Assembly: GCF_003651185.1 (NCBI RefSeq)
Contig: NZ_RCDC01000004.1
Coordinates: 723,868 to 787,867, forward strand
Source: Stenotrophomonas rhizophila
GTDB taxonomy: Bacteria; Pseudomonadota; Gammaproteobacteria; Xanthomonadales; Xanthomonadaceae
DNA length: 64,000 nt
Direction of reading: 5' to 3'
In this document: positions 7,880 through 18,528 of the stretch, in pieces
How positions within the stretch are numbered: the stretch's first letter is position 1
Layout of the letters: each line of letters starts with the position of its first letter
The notes under the pieces: generated by a model
What the model was told of the DNA's origin: nothing
The model's input: only the letters and a program-made list of their open reading frames with translations
Databases searched by the model: none
Position numbers and translations under genes: made by a program

Positions 7880-8701
7880 TCAGTACATCTCGCGCTGCAG
7901 CCCCAGCGTGCCCAGCACCTTGCTCGAGATCTCCTCGATCGAGGTATGGGTGGTGCTCAACGTCGGGATCCGCTCCATCCGGAACATGGTCTCGGCGGCG
8001 GCGACCTCGCGGCGGCAGGTCTCCAGATTCGCGTAGCGCGAGTTCGGGCGGCGCTCCTGGCGGATCTGTTGCAGGCGGTCCGGGTCGATGGTCAGACCAA
8101 ACAGCTTTTTGCGGTACGGGCGCAGGCGCGGCGGCAGGCGGTCCTGCTCCAGATCCTCATCCGTCAGCGGGTAATTGGCCGCGCGGACCCCGTAATGCAG
8201 GGCCAGGTAGATGCAGGTCGGGGTCTTGCCAGCCCGGGACACGGCGACCAGGATCACGTCGGCATCGTCGTAATTGATGGCGATGCCATCGTCATGGGTC
8301 AGCGCGAAGTTCATCGCGTTGATGCGGCGGTGGTAGGTCTCGAAGTCGACCATGCCGTGGGCCTGGCCGACCCGGGAGTGGCGGTTGACCGCCAGTTCGC
8401 GCTCCAGCGGCTCGATGAAGGGGGCGAACACGTCCAGCATCAACCCGCCACTTTCGGCCAGGATGATGCTCAGCCCGCTGTCCACGCAGGAACTGACCAC
8501 AATGGGCCGAACCTGGTATCGCTCACCCGCTGCACGGATCCTTTCACAGGCTTCCCGCGCTTTTTCCGGATCATCGATGAACGACATTCGGTCGGTGATG
8601 AAGCTGAACCCGGAGAACTGGGTCAGGAGGCTATGCCCAATGGTTTCAGCGGTGATACCGGTTCCATCGGACACGTAGAACACCGGACGGATCGTCGACA
8701 T
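7880..8701 (-). CDS. ppsR: Phosphoenolpyruvate synthase regulatory kinase/phosphorylase
   Basis: The 273-residue protein belongs to the DUF299 family. It begins [21 protein letters not shown] and has the P-loop VSRAGKTPT at residues 155-162. In E. coli PpsR phosphorylates PEP synthase on a threonine next to the catalytic histidine in an ADP-dependent way, and removes that phosphate with inorganic phosphate, thus switching gluconeogenic PEP production. It is divergent from ppsA across a 143-base gap, an arrangement that fits shared control. A purine-rich ribosome site (GGAGGGGG) precedes the ATG. Confidence 0.95.
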   Translation of the reverse strand: MSTIRPVFYVSDGTGITAETIGHSLLTQFSGFSFITDRMSFIDDPEKAREACERIRAAGERYQVRPIVVSSCVDSGLSIILAESGGLMLDVFAPFIEPLERELAVNRHSRVGQAHGMVDFETYHRRINAMNFALTHDDGIAINYDDADVILVAVSRAGKTPTCIYLALHYGVRAANYPLTDEDLEQDRLPPRLRPYRKKLFGLTIDPDRLQQIRQERRPNSRYANLETCRREVAAAETMFRMERIPTLSTTHTSIEEISSKVLGTLGLQREMY

Positions 8702-8844
8702 ACGGCTTTTACCCCCTCCGAAGCTTAAAAAGGCCGTCGATACAAGCTTGTGCCGACAGCGGTCTGCCCGGCATCATATCGGCTTCTTCCTACGGACGTG
8801 GCCATCCAGCCCGCCTCGGGCGATGGCCAAACGGAGCATCGCGC
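8702..8844. promoter_or_regulatory. Divergent control region between ppsR and ppsA
   Basis: This 143-base gap must hold both promoters. Two AAGCTT hexamers, at 8722-8727 and 8743-8748, flank an AT-richer segment. ACGGAG at 8831-8836 is the ribosome site that selects the TTG start of ppsA. No convincing -35/-10 pair or regulator site could be assigned by eye. Confidence 0.4.
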
Positions 8845-11223
<2,379 letters not shown>

Positions 11224-11250
11224 TCCTTTTGGCAATGTGATGAACAGCAG

Positions 11251-11275
11251 AACCCCGCTCAGGCGGGGTTTTGTT
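11251..11275 (+). terminator. Intrinsic terminator after ppsA
   Basis: Stem AACCCCGC (11251-11258) and GCGGGGTT (11263-11270) with loop TCAG, followed by TTGTTGTT. It lies 28 bases after the ppsA stop codon and just before the convergent Old Yellow Enzyme gene. Confidence 0.85.
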
Positions 11276-11294
11276 GTTCAGCGTGGCACTACCG

Positions 11295-12416
11295 TCAGGC
11301 TTCAGCGGGCTCGACCACCTCGGCCGCCGGGTAGTCGGTGAATCCTTCCGCCCCACCCCCGAAGAACGTCGCTTTGTCCGACGGGTTCAACGGCAGGCCC
11401 TGCTGCAGCCGCTCCGGCAGGTCCGGGTTGGCGATGAACGGACGGCCGAAGGCGATCAGGTCGGCCCAGCCCTTCGCCAGGGCCTCTTCCGCACGTTCCA
11501 CCGTGTACTTGCCGGCGTAGATCAGCGTGCCGCGGTAGATCATGCGCAGCGCTTCCTTGAAGGCCACCGGCATCACCGGGGCGTCTTCCCAGTCGGCTTC
11601 GGCGATGTGCAGGTAGCCCACCCCGATCGCATCGAGCAGATGCGCAGCGGCCAGGTAGGTCGCCTGCGGCGTGTCGTCCACCGCGCCCTGCAGCGTAGTC
11701 AGCGGCGCCAGACGCACGCCGACGCGCTCGGCACCGATCTCCTCGGCCACCGCTTCGGCCACCTCGCGCAGGAAGCGCAGGCGGTTCTGCAGCGAGCCAC
11801 CGTAGGCATCGGTGCGCTGGTTGGCCTGGGAATCGATGAACTGGTTGATCAGATAGCCATTCGCACCGTGCAGCTCGATGCCATCGAACCCCGCCGCGAT
11901 CGCATTGCGCGCGGCGGCCGCGTAGTCGCGCACGATCCCGGCGATCTCGTCGATGGCCAGTGCCCGCGGCATCGAGTGCTGCACCATCTCGCCGACGCCG
12001 CTCAGCGGGCCACGGCCCTCGGGATCGACGAACACCTTGACGCCCTCGGCCAGCAGCGCTGACGAGGACACCGGGGCGGCACCGCCCGGCTGCAGGGCCA
12101 CATGCGAAACGCGGCCGACGTGCCAGAGCTGGGCGACGATGCGCCCACCGGCAGCGTGCACGGCATCGGTGACGCCGCGCCAGCCGGCCACCTGGGCCTC
12201 GTCGTGGATGCCCGGTGTCCAGGCGTAGCCCTGGCCCTGCTGGCTGATCTGGGTGCCTTCGCTGACGATCAGGCCGGCCGAGGCCCGCTGGGCGTAGTAC
12301 TCGGCCATCAGCGGCGTCGCCACGTTGCCCTCCCCGGCCCGCGAGCGGGTCATCGGCGGCATCACGATACGGTTGGGCAGCGCCAGGGCGCCGCGGGTAT
12401 AGGGGGAGAACAGCAT
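11295..12416 (-). CDS. Alkene reductase, Old Yellow Enzyme family (NemA/XenB-like)
   Basis: The 373-residue flavoprotein starts MLFSPYTRGALALPNRIVMPPMTRSRA, the typical OYE N-terminus, preceded by AAGGAT six bases upstream of the ATG. His183 and Asn186 in HGANGYL are the substrate-binding pair; the GGSLQNRLRFL and DLIAFGRPFIANPDL segments bind FMN. These NADPH-dependent enzymes reduce activated alkenes, nitro-esters and N-ethylmaleimide, often in electrophile detoxification. It is monocistronic, convergent with ppsA, and no regulator such as NemR is adjacent. Confidence 0.93.
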   Translation of the reverse strand: MLFSPYTRGALALPNRIVMPPMTRSRAGEGNVATPLMAEYYAQRASAGLIVSEGTQISQQGQGYAWTPGIHDEAQVAGWRGVTDAVHAAGGRIVAQLWHVGRVSHVALQPGGAAPVSSSALLAEGVKVFVDPEGRGPLSGVGEMVQHSMPRALAIDEIAGIVRDYAAAARNAIAAGFDGIELHGANGYLINQFIDSQANQRTDAYGGSLQNRLRFLREVAEAVAEEIGAERVGVRLAPLTTLQGAVDDTPQATYLAAAHLLDAIGVGYLHIAEADWEDAPVMPVAFKEALRMIYRGTLIYAGKYTVERAEEALAKGWADLIAFGRPFIANPDLPERLQQGLPLNPSDKATFFGGGAEGFTDYPAAEVVEPAEA

Positions 12417-12534
12417 GGGAAATCCTTGATCGGGAGAGCCGCCGCAGCGGTGATGCCGACAAGGATGGGGACAGTGCAGACCGGTCAACAGAGCTGCGGC
12501 GGCAAAACAGTTGTGCCGCCAGTGCAACGATCGC

Positions 12535-13416
12535 TCAGCTGCGCTCGGCCGCCAGCATCGAGTAGGCCGCCCGCACGGTCTCATACCCGTAGGTTCGCTC
12601 CAGGCGGCGCACGATGAAATGGCCGCGTGCCACGTCCTGGTAGTAGTCGGTGAACATGGTGTTGAGCGTCGCGCCGGCCACCGCCCCCACGATCGGCACC
12701 GCCTGCGCGGCGAACTTCTCGGTGACCACCACGCCGAAACGCGCGGCGACCTTCTCCACGAGCTTGGCCAGCCACTTGCCGGCTTCCTTCGGGGTCAGCC
12801 CGATCATCACCGGGCTGCCGCCGACCGCGCGGCCGGCCAACTCGGCCGACAGGTGACGCATCACCTCGGCAGTGAAGCCACGCGTGATGTAGTAGCCGGT
12901 CTCGCTGGCATCGTCCTTGCCGGAGTTGCCACCGAGCGCAAACACCTCCAGGCAGGCATGCCGGGTGCTCATCTCGCGCAGGTCGAAGCCTTCGCTGCGT
13001 GCCACGTCAGCTACCGAGCGCATCATGATCGTGGTGGACACCGGCAGTTCGATGAACAGCGTGGTGAAACCGAAGGCGCCGCCGACTGCACCGGAGGTGG
13101 CCGCGGCCAGCTTGTGCCAGCGGGTGGACGCCGCTTTGCCCGGCGTGTTGTCCATCGTCCACAACGCCGCCTGGGCGGATTTGAACAGCGCCGCTTCGAC
13201 CGCGCCGTGGATGCGGCGGGACACCGAATCCGGCAGGCGTTTGACCGCGAACTCCAGCGGCGAACCGATCAGGTTGGCCATCTTGGCGGTCAGCGTGGGC
13301 GATTCCAGCAGGTCCACCGCACGCTGCAGGTCGCGCCAGTCCTGCGAGGTGGGCAGGATCGAGGACTCCAACGGCGGCGGTTGTGGCGAGGTCATGGCGT
13401 TCATGGCCGCGATCAT
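12535..13416 (-). CDS. EcsC family protein
   Basis: The 293-residue protein shows EcsC features: an N-terminal helical part, a glycine-rich segment SGAVGGAFGFTTLFIELPVSTTIMMRSVADVA, a central CLEVFALGG, and a C-terminal AVPIVGAVAGATLNTMFTDYYQ. EcsC proteins were named from the Bacillus ecsABC transporter operon, but proteobacterial members usually occur alone and have no proven function. The hydrophobic glycine-rich helices suggest membrane association. Three in-frame ATGs (13416, 13404, 13395) are possible starts; none has a clear ribosome site. Confidence 0.85.
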   Translation of the reverse strand: MIAAMNAMTSPQPPPLESSILPTSQDWRDLQRAVDLLESPTLTAKMANLIGSPLEFAVKRLPDSVSRRIHGAVEAALFKSAQAALWTMDNTPGKAASTRWHKLAAATSGAVGGAFGFTTLFIELPVSTTIMMRSVADVARSEGFDLREMSTRHACLEVFALGGNSGKDDASETGYYITRGFTAEVMRHLSAELAGRAVGGSPVMIGLTPKEAGKWLAKLVEKVAARFGVVVTEKFAAQAVPIVGAVAGATLNTMFTDYYQDVARGHFIVRRLERTYGYETVRAAYSMLAAERS

Positions 13417-13509
13417 AGCGCCGCCGATGTATACCGCTCGTTGCCTCGCCTGCCAGTGGCTGAACGCCCGCGTACAGGCCGCGTCGCCGGGCGACGCCCG
13501 GCATTCGGG

Positions 13510-14079
13510 TCAGGCCGGCAGGCCCGACAGCGCGCCCATGAACTGACGGTAATGGCGCAACTCTTCGATGGAATCATGCACATCGCTCAGCGCGGTATGG
13601 CTGGCGGTCTTGCCCACGCCGGCGGCCACGCCCGGGGCCCAGCGCCTGGCCAGTTCCTTGATCGTGGAAACGTCCAGGTTCCGGTAATGGAAGTACTTTT
13701 CCAGACGCGGCATTTCACGGTGCAGGAAGCGACGGTCCTGGCAGATCGAGTTGCCGCACATCGGCGAGGCGCCCGCCTTGATCCACTGCTGCAGGAAGGC
13801 GATCGTCTGCGCTTCGGCCTGCCCAAGCGTGACGGTGCTCTCGACCACGCGCTGCCACAGGCCGGAACGACGATGCTGGTTACGGTTCCACTCGTCCATC
13901 GCTTCCAGCCGCTCGAGCGGATGATGGATCGCGAATTCCGGGCCTTCGGCCAGCACCTTCAACTGCGCATCGGTCACCACGGTGGCGATCTCGATGATCG
14001 CATCGTTGTCGGTGTCCAGACCGGTCATTTCCAGATCGATCCAGATCAGTCGCTCGCCTTCTGCGCCGTTGTCCGCCAT
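13510..14079 (-). CDS. orn: Oligoribonuclease
   Basis: The 189-residue DEDDh 3'-5' exoribonuclease begins [20 protein letters not shown]; Asp15 and Glu17 are the first catalytic pair, and the [18 protein letters not shown] segment supplies the later His and Asp. Orn degrades two- to five-nucleotide RNAs, including pGpG from c-di-GMP breakdown, and so links to the EAL protein at 24243 in function. The ATG at 14079 is chosen over an upstream in-frame ATG because AAGGCGAA precedes it and the family begins here. Confidence 0.95.
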   Translation of the reverse strand: MADNGAEGERLIWIDLEMTGLDTDNDAIIEIATVVTDAQLKVLAEGPEFAIHHPLERLEAMDEWNRNQHRRSGLWQRVVESTVTLGQAEAQTIAFLQQWIKAGASPMCGNSICQDRRFLHREMPRLEKYFHYRNLDVSTIKELARRWAPGVAAGVGKTASHTALSDVHDSIEELRHYRQFMGALSGLPA

Positions 14080-14179
14080 GTGTTCGCCTTGTGCTGGGCC
14101 GCCGCTTGCGCCGCGACCGGAAATGGATAAGGCGCCCATGATACCGCCAACCCGTCACGACCCTGTCGCCGTGGAGGCC

Positions 14180-14704
14180 TTATTCCAGCAGCAGCGGCGG
14201 CTTGCCGCGCTTGGCGCGGAAGTAGTTGGTCAGCCGGGTGCTGGCGTCCTTGGCGAGCACGCCACCGTGGATCTCCACGCGGTGGTTGTGGCGCGGATCG
14301 CCGATCAGGTCGAACACGCTGCCGCAGGCACCGGTCTTGGGGTCTGTGGCGGCATACACCAGCCGCGCCACGCGTGCGTGCACGATGGCCATGGCACACA
14401 TCGCACACGGCTCCAGGGTGACGTACAGCGTGCTGCCGATCAGCCGGTGGTTGGTGATCGCCCTGCCCGCCTGCCGCATCGCCACGATCTCGGCATGCGC
14501 GCTGGGGTCATGGTCGGCGATGTTGAGGTTCCAGCCTTCGCCGAGCACGGTGCCATCGGCACCGACCAGCACCGCGCCGACCGGAATTTCATTGAATTCA
14601 CGCTCGGCACGCTCCGCCAGGCCCAACGCGTGGCGCATCCAATGCTCATCCTGGTCGTGCACCGGCACGCCCAGTGGTGGTGGCGGGGCGAGGCGCTCAA
14701 CCAT
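14180..14704 (-). CDS. tadA: tRNA-specific adenosine deaminase TadA
   Basis: The 174-residue cytidine-deaminase-fold enzyme converts A34 to inosine in tRNA-Arg(ACG). The zinc site is intact: His70 and Glu72 in [11 protein letters not shown], Cys100 and Cys103 in PCAMC. The [15 protein letters not shown] loop and [10 protein letters not shown]-terminus are typical. The ATG at 14704 lies eight bases inside the end of mntR, so the two are probably co-translated; an in-frame ATG further upstream would lie deeper in mntR and is less likely. Confidence 0.94.
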   Translation of the reverse strand: MVERLAPPPPLGVPVHDQDEHWMRHALGLAERAEREFNEIPVGAVLVGADGTVLGEGWNLNIADHDPSAHAEIVAMRQAGRAITNHRLIGSTLYVTLEPCAMCAMAIVHARVARLVYAATDPKTGACGSVFDLIGDPRHNHRVEIHGGVLAKDASTRLTNYFRAKRGKPPLLLE

Positions 14705-15155
14705 GGCCGTTGGCCGTGCGCACATAGGCCTCGAATGCGGCCAGGGTGGCCTCGCTGACGTGGTGCTCGATCCCTTCCGCGTCGCGGCGCGCCGAATCGG
14801 CGTCCACGCCCAGTGCCAGCAGGAACTGCTCCACCGTCTGGTGGCGGGCGCGCATCTCCACCGCCAGCTGCTCGCCGGCCGGGGTCAGGAACACGCCGCG
14901 ATATGGCCGCTGGATCGCCCAACCCTCCTTGACCAGCCGCTTGAGCGCCTTGGCCACCGTGGGCTGCGCAACCCCGAGCCGGGTGGCGATATCCACCTGG
15001 CGGGCTTCGCGGCCATCGGCGATCAGGTCCGCGATCAGCTCCACGTAATCCTCGACCAGCTCGGACCGGCGCGCCTCACGCACCTGCACGAAGCCCTCGA
15101 CATGCACCTGGGCATCGATCAGGGGCGAGGTGGCTTTACGGGTCGAGGACGGCAT
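14697..15155 (-). CDS. mntR: DtxR/MntR-family manganese-responsive regulator
   Basis: The 152-residue protein has the proteobacterial MntR layout: an extended N-terminus, a winged helix with [20 protein letters not shown] as recognition region, then a dimerisation domain with candidate metal ligands in [18 protein letters not shown] and [10 protein letters not shown]. There is no C-terminal SH3 domain. It should repress manganese uptake (mntH) when Mn(II) is high; no mntH or mntP is in the window. It overlaps tadA by eight bases and is divergent from the thioredoxin-peptide unit at 15397. Confidence 0.88.
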   Translation of the reverse strand: MPSSTRKATSPLIDAQVHVEGFVQVREARRSELVEDYVELIADLIADGREARQVDIATRLGVAQPTVAKALKRLVKEGWAIQRPYRGVFLTPAGEQLAVEMRARHQTVEQFLLALGVDADSARRDAEGIEHHVSEATLAAFEAYVRTANGHG

Positions 15156-15248
15156 GGTGGCTCCAGCAATAGGCCGGTGGCGAAGGGCTGCGGCGCCCGC
15201 ACAGTTTACCTCACGGGGGTTTGCGACTGATCCGGGCCGGCCTGGGGC

Positions 15249-15266
15249 GGCCGGGGCGCCCCGGCC
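15249..15266. repeat. Perfect 18-bp GC palindrome upstream of mntR
   Basis: GGCCGGGGCGCCCCGGCC is a perfect palindrome in the 241-base divergent gap between mntR and the thioredoxin-like gene. It is not AT-rich like usual Mn-box sequences, and its role is unknown. It may be a structural repeat or a hairpin in one of the two leaders. Confidence 0.4.
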
Positions 15267-15320
15267 AGCGATAGATGGAGAGCAGAATCAAACCGACGTC
15301 TCATTCACAGGATCTTTTGT

Positions 15321-15350
15321 TTGACAAATGATTTTTGGTGCCGGATATAT
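15321..15350 (+). promoter_or_regulatory. Sigma-70-type promoter for the thioredoxin-peptide unit
   Basis: A perfect -35 TTGACA (15321-15326) is followed after 17 bases by GATATA (15344-15349), within the AT-rich run GGATATATA. The start of transcription should fall near 15357, about 40 bases before the ATG at 15397. It is the clearest consensus promoter found in the window. Confidence 0.7.
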
Positions 15351-15396
15351 ACCCCACCTACTCAGCCATGGACCCGGCCGAAGGCCAAGGAGCAGC

Positions 15397-16011
15397 ATGG
15401 ACGCATCCGCGCTACGGAAGTACGGCAGCCTCGCTCTGATCATCGTGTTGGCCGCGCTGATGACGGCGCTGGCCGTGCAGAACCGGCAGCTCCGCCAGCA
15501 GCAGGCCGTGCTGGTGAGCAAGGTCGAACAGATCTCCAAGGCCGCTCACGGCCTTCCGGAAGGCGCCCAGCCTGAAGCACTCCAGAGCACCGCACTGGAC
15601 GGCCAGGCGGTCACCCTCGCCGGCCCGGCCAGCGGCCGCCAGGTCCTGTATTTCTTCTCTCCCGCCTGCAAGTTCTGCCTGGCCTCCGTGCCGCAGATCC
15701 AGGCGCTGGACGCCGCCGGACGGAACAACGGGAACCGCGCCTTCGAGATGCTCGGCGTCAGCCTGCCGCCCCATGAAACCGCTGCGGACTACGCGCGCCA
15801 GCATGGCTTTGCGTTTCCCGTAGTGAACGATACCGATGACCGGATCCGGCAGCGCTACACCGCGACCATGGTGCCGATGGTAGTGGTGATCCAGGACGGC
15901 AAGGTGATCTATCGCCACGTCGGCCAACTCAAGGACAGCTCGGTCAATGCCATCACCGGCGCCTTCGTGGTGAACGCTGCGCGCAGTGCGGTGCCCGCCC
16001 CGGCAGGCTGA
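15397..16011 (+). CDS. Membrane-anchored thioredoxin-like (TlpA/redoxin) protein
   Basis: The 204-residue protein starts at an ATG after AAGGAGC. Residues 9-24 form a membrane anchor, followed by a short coiled coil (QNRQLRQQQAVLVSKVEQI) and a thioredoxin fold with the motif SPACKFC (Cys91, Cys94) and a cis-proline region TMVPMVVVI. The domain faces the periplasm, where it could reduce, oxidise or isomerise protein thiols. It lies directly upstream of three tandem genes for four-cysteine secreted peptides, which are obvious candidate substrates. The CKFC active-site pair differs from the CGPC of thioredoxins, so the direction of redox activity cannot be predicted. Confidence 0.88.
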   Translation: MDASALRKYGSLALIIVLAALMTALAVQNRQLRQQQAVLVSKVEQISKAAHGLPEGAQPEALQSTALDGQAVTLAGPASGRQVLYFFSPACKFCLASVPQIQALDAAGRNNGNRAFEMLGVSLPPHETAADYARQHGFAFPVVNDTDDRIRQRYTATMVPMVVVIQDGKVIYRHVGQLKDSSVNAITGAFVVNAARSAVPAPAG

Positions 16012-16020
16012 GTCCCTCTG

Positions 16021-16090
16021 ACGCCGCTCCCGGCGGCGTACCCAAGGTCTGTCCGCACCGGCTCATGGAGCGGATCGACAGTTCGTCGAT
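16021..16090 (+). promoter_or_regulatory. Two hairpins between the thioredoxin gene and the peptide genes
   Basis: ACGCCGC (16021-16027) pairs with GCGGCGT (16033-16039), and ATCGAC (16074-16079) pairs with GTCGAT (16085-16090), the latter followed by TTTCCTT. The second could act as a weak attenuator or an RNA processing site that separates peptide expression from that of the upstream gene. No separate promoter is evident before the first peptide gene. Confidence 0.4.
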
Positions 16091-16117
16091 TTTCCTTCCC
16101 ATCCGAGGAGTTGAACG

Positions 16118-16312
16118 ATGACGTCGAAACACACGCTGTCCCTGCTTGGCGGCCTCGCCGTCGCCGGCATGCTCGCCTTTGCTTCGGCCCAGGCCTTCGC
16201 CACCGCTGCCACGCCCGCCGCGTTGTCCGGCTGCAAGGCGGCACCGCACTGCGACTATGGCGCCAATCCGGACGGCACGTGCTGCCCGCTGACGGATCCA
16301 CCGGCCCGGTAA
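16118..16312 (+). CDS. Cys-rich secreted peptide 1 (64 aa)
   Basis: GAGGAG lies seven bases before the ATG. The peptide has a signal sequence of about 28 residues (MTSKHTLSLLGGLAVAG..., ending AQAFA) and a 36-residue mature part with four cysteines spaced C-x5-C-x9-C-C, in GCKAAPHCDYGANPDGTCC. It is paralogous to the next two genes in both signal and mature regions, but is the most divergent copy: it lacks the cysteine in the signal core and has a longer C-terminus (PLTDPPAR). I do not recognise a named family. Two disulfides are possible. Confidence 0.85.
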   Translation: MTSKHTLSLLGGLAVAGMLAFASAQAFATAATPAALSGCKAAPHCDYGANPDGTCCPLTDPPAR

Positions 16313-16366
16313 ACCGCATCGCGCACCACCCGTTGCATCCGCATGATCCACAACAGGAGAAACACC

Positions 16367-16546
16367 ATGAAGTCCAAGAAAGTCGTCTCGGTCTTTGGCG
16401 GTATCGCTGTTGTCTGCGCCTTGGCATTTGCTTCGAGCCAGGCGGTGGCAACCTCCAGCCAGCCCAAGCAGCTGGAAGGTTGCCCCTACAAGCCCGGCTG
16501 CACCTATGGCGGGCACAGCGAGATCCGTTGCTGCCAGCCGGTGTAA
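16367..16546 (+). CDS. Cys-rich secreted peptide 2 (59 aa)
   Basis: The ATG at 16367 is chosen because CAGGAGA precedes it. The signal peptide (MKSKKVVSVFGGIAVVCALA, ending SQAVA at residue 28) is followed by a 31-residue mature peptide with the same C-x5-C-x9-C-C spacing, in GCPYKPGCTYGGH and then RCC, ending QPV. A fifth cysteine is in the hydrophobic core of the signal. It shares GC-x4-GC-TYGGH with peptide 3, so these two are the closest pair. The function is unknown. Confidence 0.88.
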   Translation: MKSKKVVSVFGGIAVVCALAFASSQAVATSSQPKQLEGCPYKPGCTYGGHSEIRCCQPV

Positions 16547-16603
16547 CACCCCAGCTGCAGCCACACGCTCCGCCCGCATCATCCTTGCAAGGAGAGAGTG
16601 ACC

Positions 16604-16783
16604 ATGATGTCCAGGAAACTGTTGTCGGCCTTCGGTGGCATGACGCTGATCTGCGCACTGGCTTTTGCCTCCGGCCAGGCGCTGGCGACCTCCAGCCAGC
16701 CCACGCCACTGGCGGGCTGCGAAGATCAGCCCGGCTGCACCTACGGCGGCCACGGCCTGTATCTGTGCTGCGAGCCGCTGTAA
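16604..16783 (+). CDS. Cys-rich secreted peptide 3 (59 aa)
   Basis: AAGGAG lies nine bases before the ATG at 16604, which gives exactly the same length (59 residues) as peptide 2; an upstream GTG is too close to the ribosome site. The signal (MMSRKLLSAFGGMTLICALA, ending GQALA) precedes a 31-residue mature part, TSSQPTPLAGCEDQPGCTYG and onwards, with C-x5-C-x9-C-C spacing and the end LCCEPL. A hairpin terminator follows. It is the third of three tandem paralogues behind a thioredoxin-like gene. Confidence 0.88.
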   Translation: MMSRKLLSAFGGMTLICALAFASGQALATSSQPTPLAGCEDQPGCTYGGHGLYLCCEPL

Positions 16784-16791
16784 GCACCACG

Positions 16792-16818
16792 ACCATCCCG
16801 GCGCCATGCCGGGATGGT
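16792..16818. terminator. Strong hairpin after the peptide genes
   Basis: A perfect 11-bp stem, ACCATCCCGGC (16792-16802) and GCCGGGATGGT (16808-16818), with a five-base loop. It lies eight bases after the third peptide stop and ten bases before the stop of the convergent kinase gene, so it probably serves both strands. Only a short T-rich tail (TCTAT) follows on the plus strand. Confidence 0.75.
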
Positions 16819-16828
16819 TCTATCGGCG

Positions 16829-17947
16829 TCAGCGTGGTCGACGCTGAAGCGCAGTCTCAAACAGCACGGTGCCTTCGCGATTCTGCGCCACCAGTGTGCC
16901 GCCATGCGCACGCGCGAACTCGCTGGCGATGAACAGGCCCAGCCCCAGCCCGCGGCTATCGTGGAAACTGGCCTTGAACGGTTCGAACAACCGCGGCAGC
17001 AACGCCTCGGGAATCTGCCCGGCATTGCGCACCTGCAACCGCAGCGGCGCGCTGCGCTCGCCCTCCAGGCGCACCACCACCGGTGCATCACCACCATGCA
17101 GCACCGCGTTGCCGATCAGGTTGGACAGCAGCTGCGCCAGGCGATCTGGATCGCCCTGCAGGTGGGCATCACCCTGGACCTGCAGCTCGATGGTCGCCTG
17201 CGGATGCGCACGCCCGATCTCGGCCACGACCGATGCGGCCACGTCCGCCAGATCGCATTCGGTGCTGTGCAGGCGCAGGCCACCGGTGCGGATCTTCGAG
17301 AAATCCAGCAGCTGATCCACCATCCGCGCCATCCGCTGCGCACTGTTCTCAAGGTGGCCAAGCGTGCGCTGCACCGCGCCATCGTCGGGCAGGTCCAGCG
17401 ACAACTTATCGGCGCACAGCAGGATCGATGCCAGCGGCGTGCGCAGATCGTGCGTCAACACGGCCATCATCGTCTCGTTGAGCTTGAGCGCATGCTCCAG
17501 CGCCTCGTTGCGCGTCTTCAGCAGCTGCTTCTGCTGGTAGAGCTCGATGAACACATTGACCTTGCTCATGATCACCTGCGGCTCGATCGGCTTGTGCAGG
17601 AAATCCACCGCGCCGGATTCGTAGCCCTTGAAGGCACGCACGGGGTCGTTCGGTGAGGCGGTCAGGAAGATGATGGGTACATCGCGACTGCGCTGCGAGC
17701 CACGCATCAGCTCGGCCAACGAGAACCCGTCGATCTCCGGCATGTGCACATCCAGCAGCGCGAGCGCGACCTCATGCTCCAGCAGCAGCTCGAGCGCCTC
17801 GGCGCCGGACAGCGCGCACAGGATCTCCAGGCCGGGGCGGCGCAGCAGCGCCTCCATCGCGACCAGGTTCTGCGGGATGTCATCGACAATCAGCAGCTTC
17901 ACGCAATCGGTGGTGGCAGTCGACCCGGCGGGTTCGATCAGGTTCAT
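16829..17947 (-). CDS. Response-regulator/histidine-kinase fusion (REC-HisKA-HATPase)
   Basis: The 372-residue cytoplasmic protein has an N-terminal receiver domain (VDDIPQN, phospho-acceptor Asp66 in LLDVHMPEIDG), a dimerisation helix with His166 in VLTHDLRTPL, and a C-terminal ATPase with NLIGNAVLHG (N box) and GLGLGLF. It has no sensor or membrane segment, so it is probably driven by phosphate from another kinase. It is the last gene of an overlapping four-gene operon with a large hybrid kinase, CheR and CheB; its ATG overlaps the cheB stop (ATGA). Confidence 0.92.
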   Translation of the reverse strand: MNLIEPAGSTATTDCVKLLIVDDIPQNLVAMEALLRRPGLEILCALSGAEALELLLEHEVALALLDVHMPEIDGFSLAELMRGSQRSRDVPIIFLTASPNDPVRAFKGYESGAVDFLHKPIEPQVIMSKVNVFIELYQQKQLLKTRNEALEHALKLNETMMAVLTHDLRTPLASILLCADKLSLDLPDDGAVQRTLGHLENSAQRMARMVDQLLDFSKIRTGGLRLHSTECDLADVAASVVAEIGRAHPQATIELQVQGDAHLQGDPDRLAQLLSNLIGNAVLHGGDAPVVVRLEGERSAPLRLQVRNAGQIPEALLPRLFEPFKASFHDSRGLGLGLFIASEFARAHGGTLVAQNREGTVLFETALQRRPR

Positions 17948-18528
17948 CGGGTAAGACCTTTCATACGCATGCAGATGGAGGTGAGCGGGAGCACGGCATC
18001 GGCACCGGCGTGCGCCAGGGCGGATGCGGGCATCATCGAGGAATATGCCTCCTCAGGGCATTGGATCCAGGCTTCGCCACCGGCCTGGCGGACAGCGGCG
18101 ACGCCATCACTGCCATCCGCGCTGGCGCCGGTCAGCAGGATCGCCAGCACGCCATCGCCGAACACATCGGCGGCGCTTTCAAACAGCGGATCGATGGCCG
18201 GACGCGAGAACAGCACCGGCGGGTCCACCGACAGCGCCAGCGTGGCACGGTCCTCGACCAGCAGATGGTAGTCCGGCGGCGCGAAGGTGACCGTACCCGG
18301 CTGCAGGGGCTGCTTGTCCTCGGCCTCGCGCACCGGCAGCGGGCAGCCGGCGTCGAGCAGGCCGGCAATGCGGCTCGGCCGATCACGTGGCAGATGCAGC
18401 ACCACCAGCACGGGCAGCGCCAGTGTGGTCGGCAGCGATGACAGCAGCGCCTGCAGCGCGCTGACCCCACCGGCCGACGCGCCGATGACCACCAGATCGA
18501 ACCGGCTGCGTTGCGACGCGCCGCTCAT
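17944..18528 (-). CDS. CheB-type protein methylesterase, catalytic domain only
   Basis: The 194-residue protein has the CheB fold and triad: Ser18 in VIGASAGG, His45 in VVLHLPRDRPS, and Asp138 in LTGASADGSDG. It lacks the receiver domain that controls classical CheB. CheB removes methyl groups from glutamate side chains and deamidates glutamine on signalling helices. No methyl-accepting chemotaxis protein, CheA or CheW is encoded nearby. It overlaps both neighbours by one to four bases, so it is produced with CheR and the two kinases. Confidence 0.92.
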   Translation of the reverse strand: MSGASQRSRFDLVVIGASAGGVSALQALLSSLPTTLALPVLVVLHLPRDRPSRIAGLLDAGCPLPVREAEDKQPLQPGTVTFAPPDYHLLVEDRATLALSVDPPVLFSRPAIDPLFESAADVFGDGVLAILLTGASADGSDGVAAVRQAGGEAWIQCPEEAYSSMMPASALAHAGADAVLPLTSICMRMKGLTR

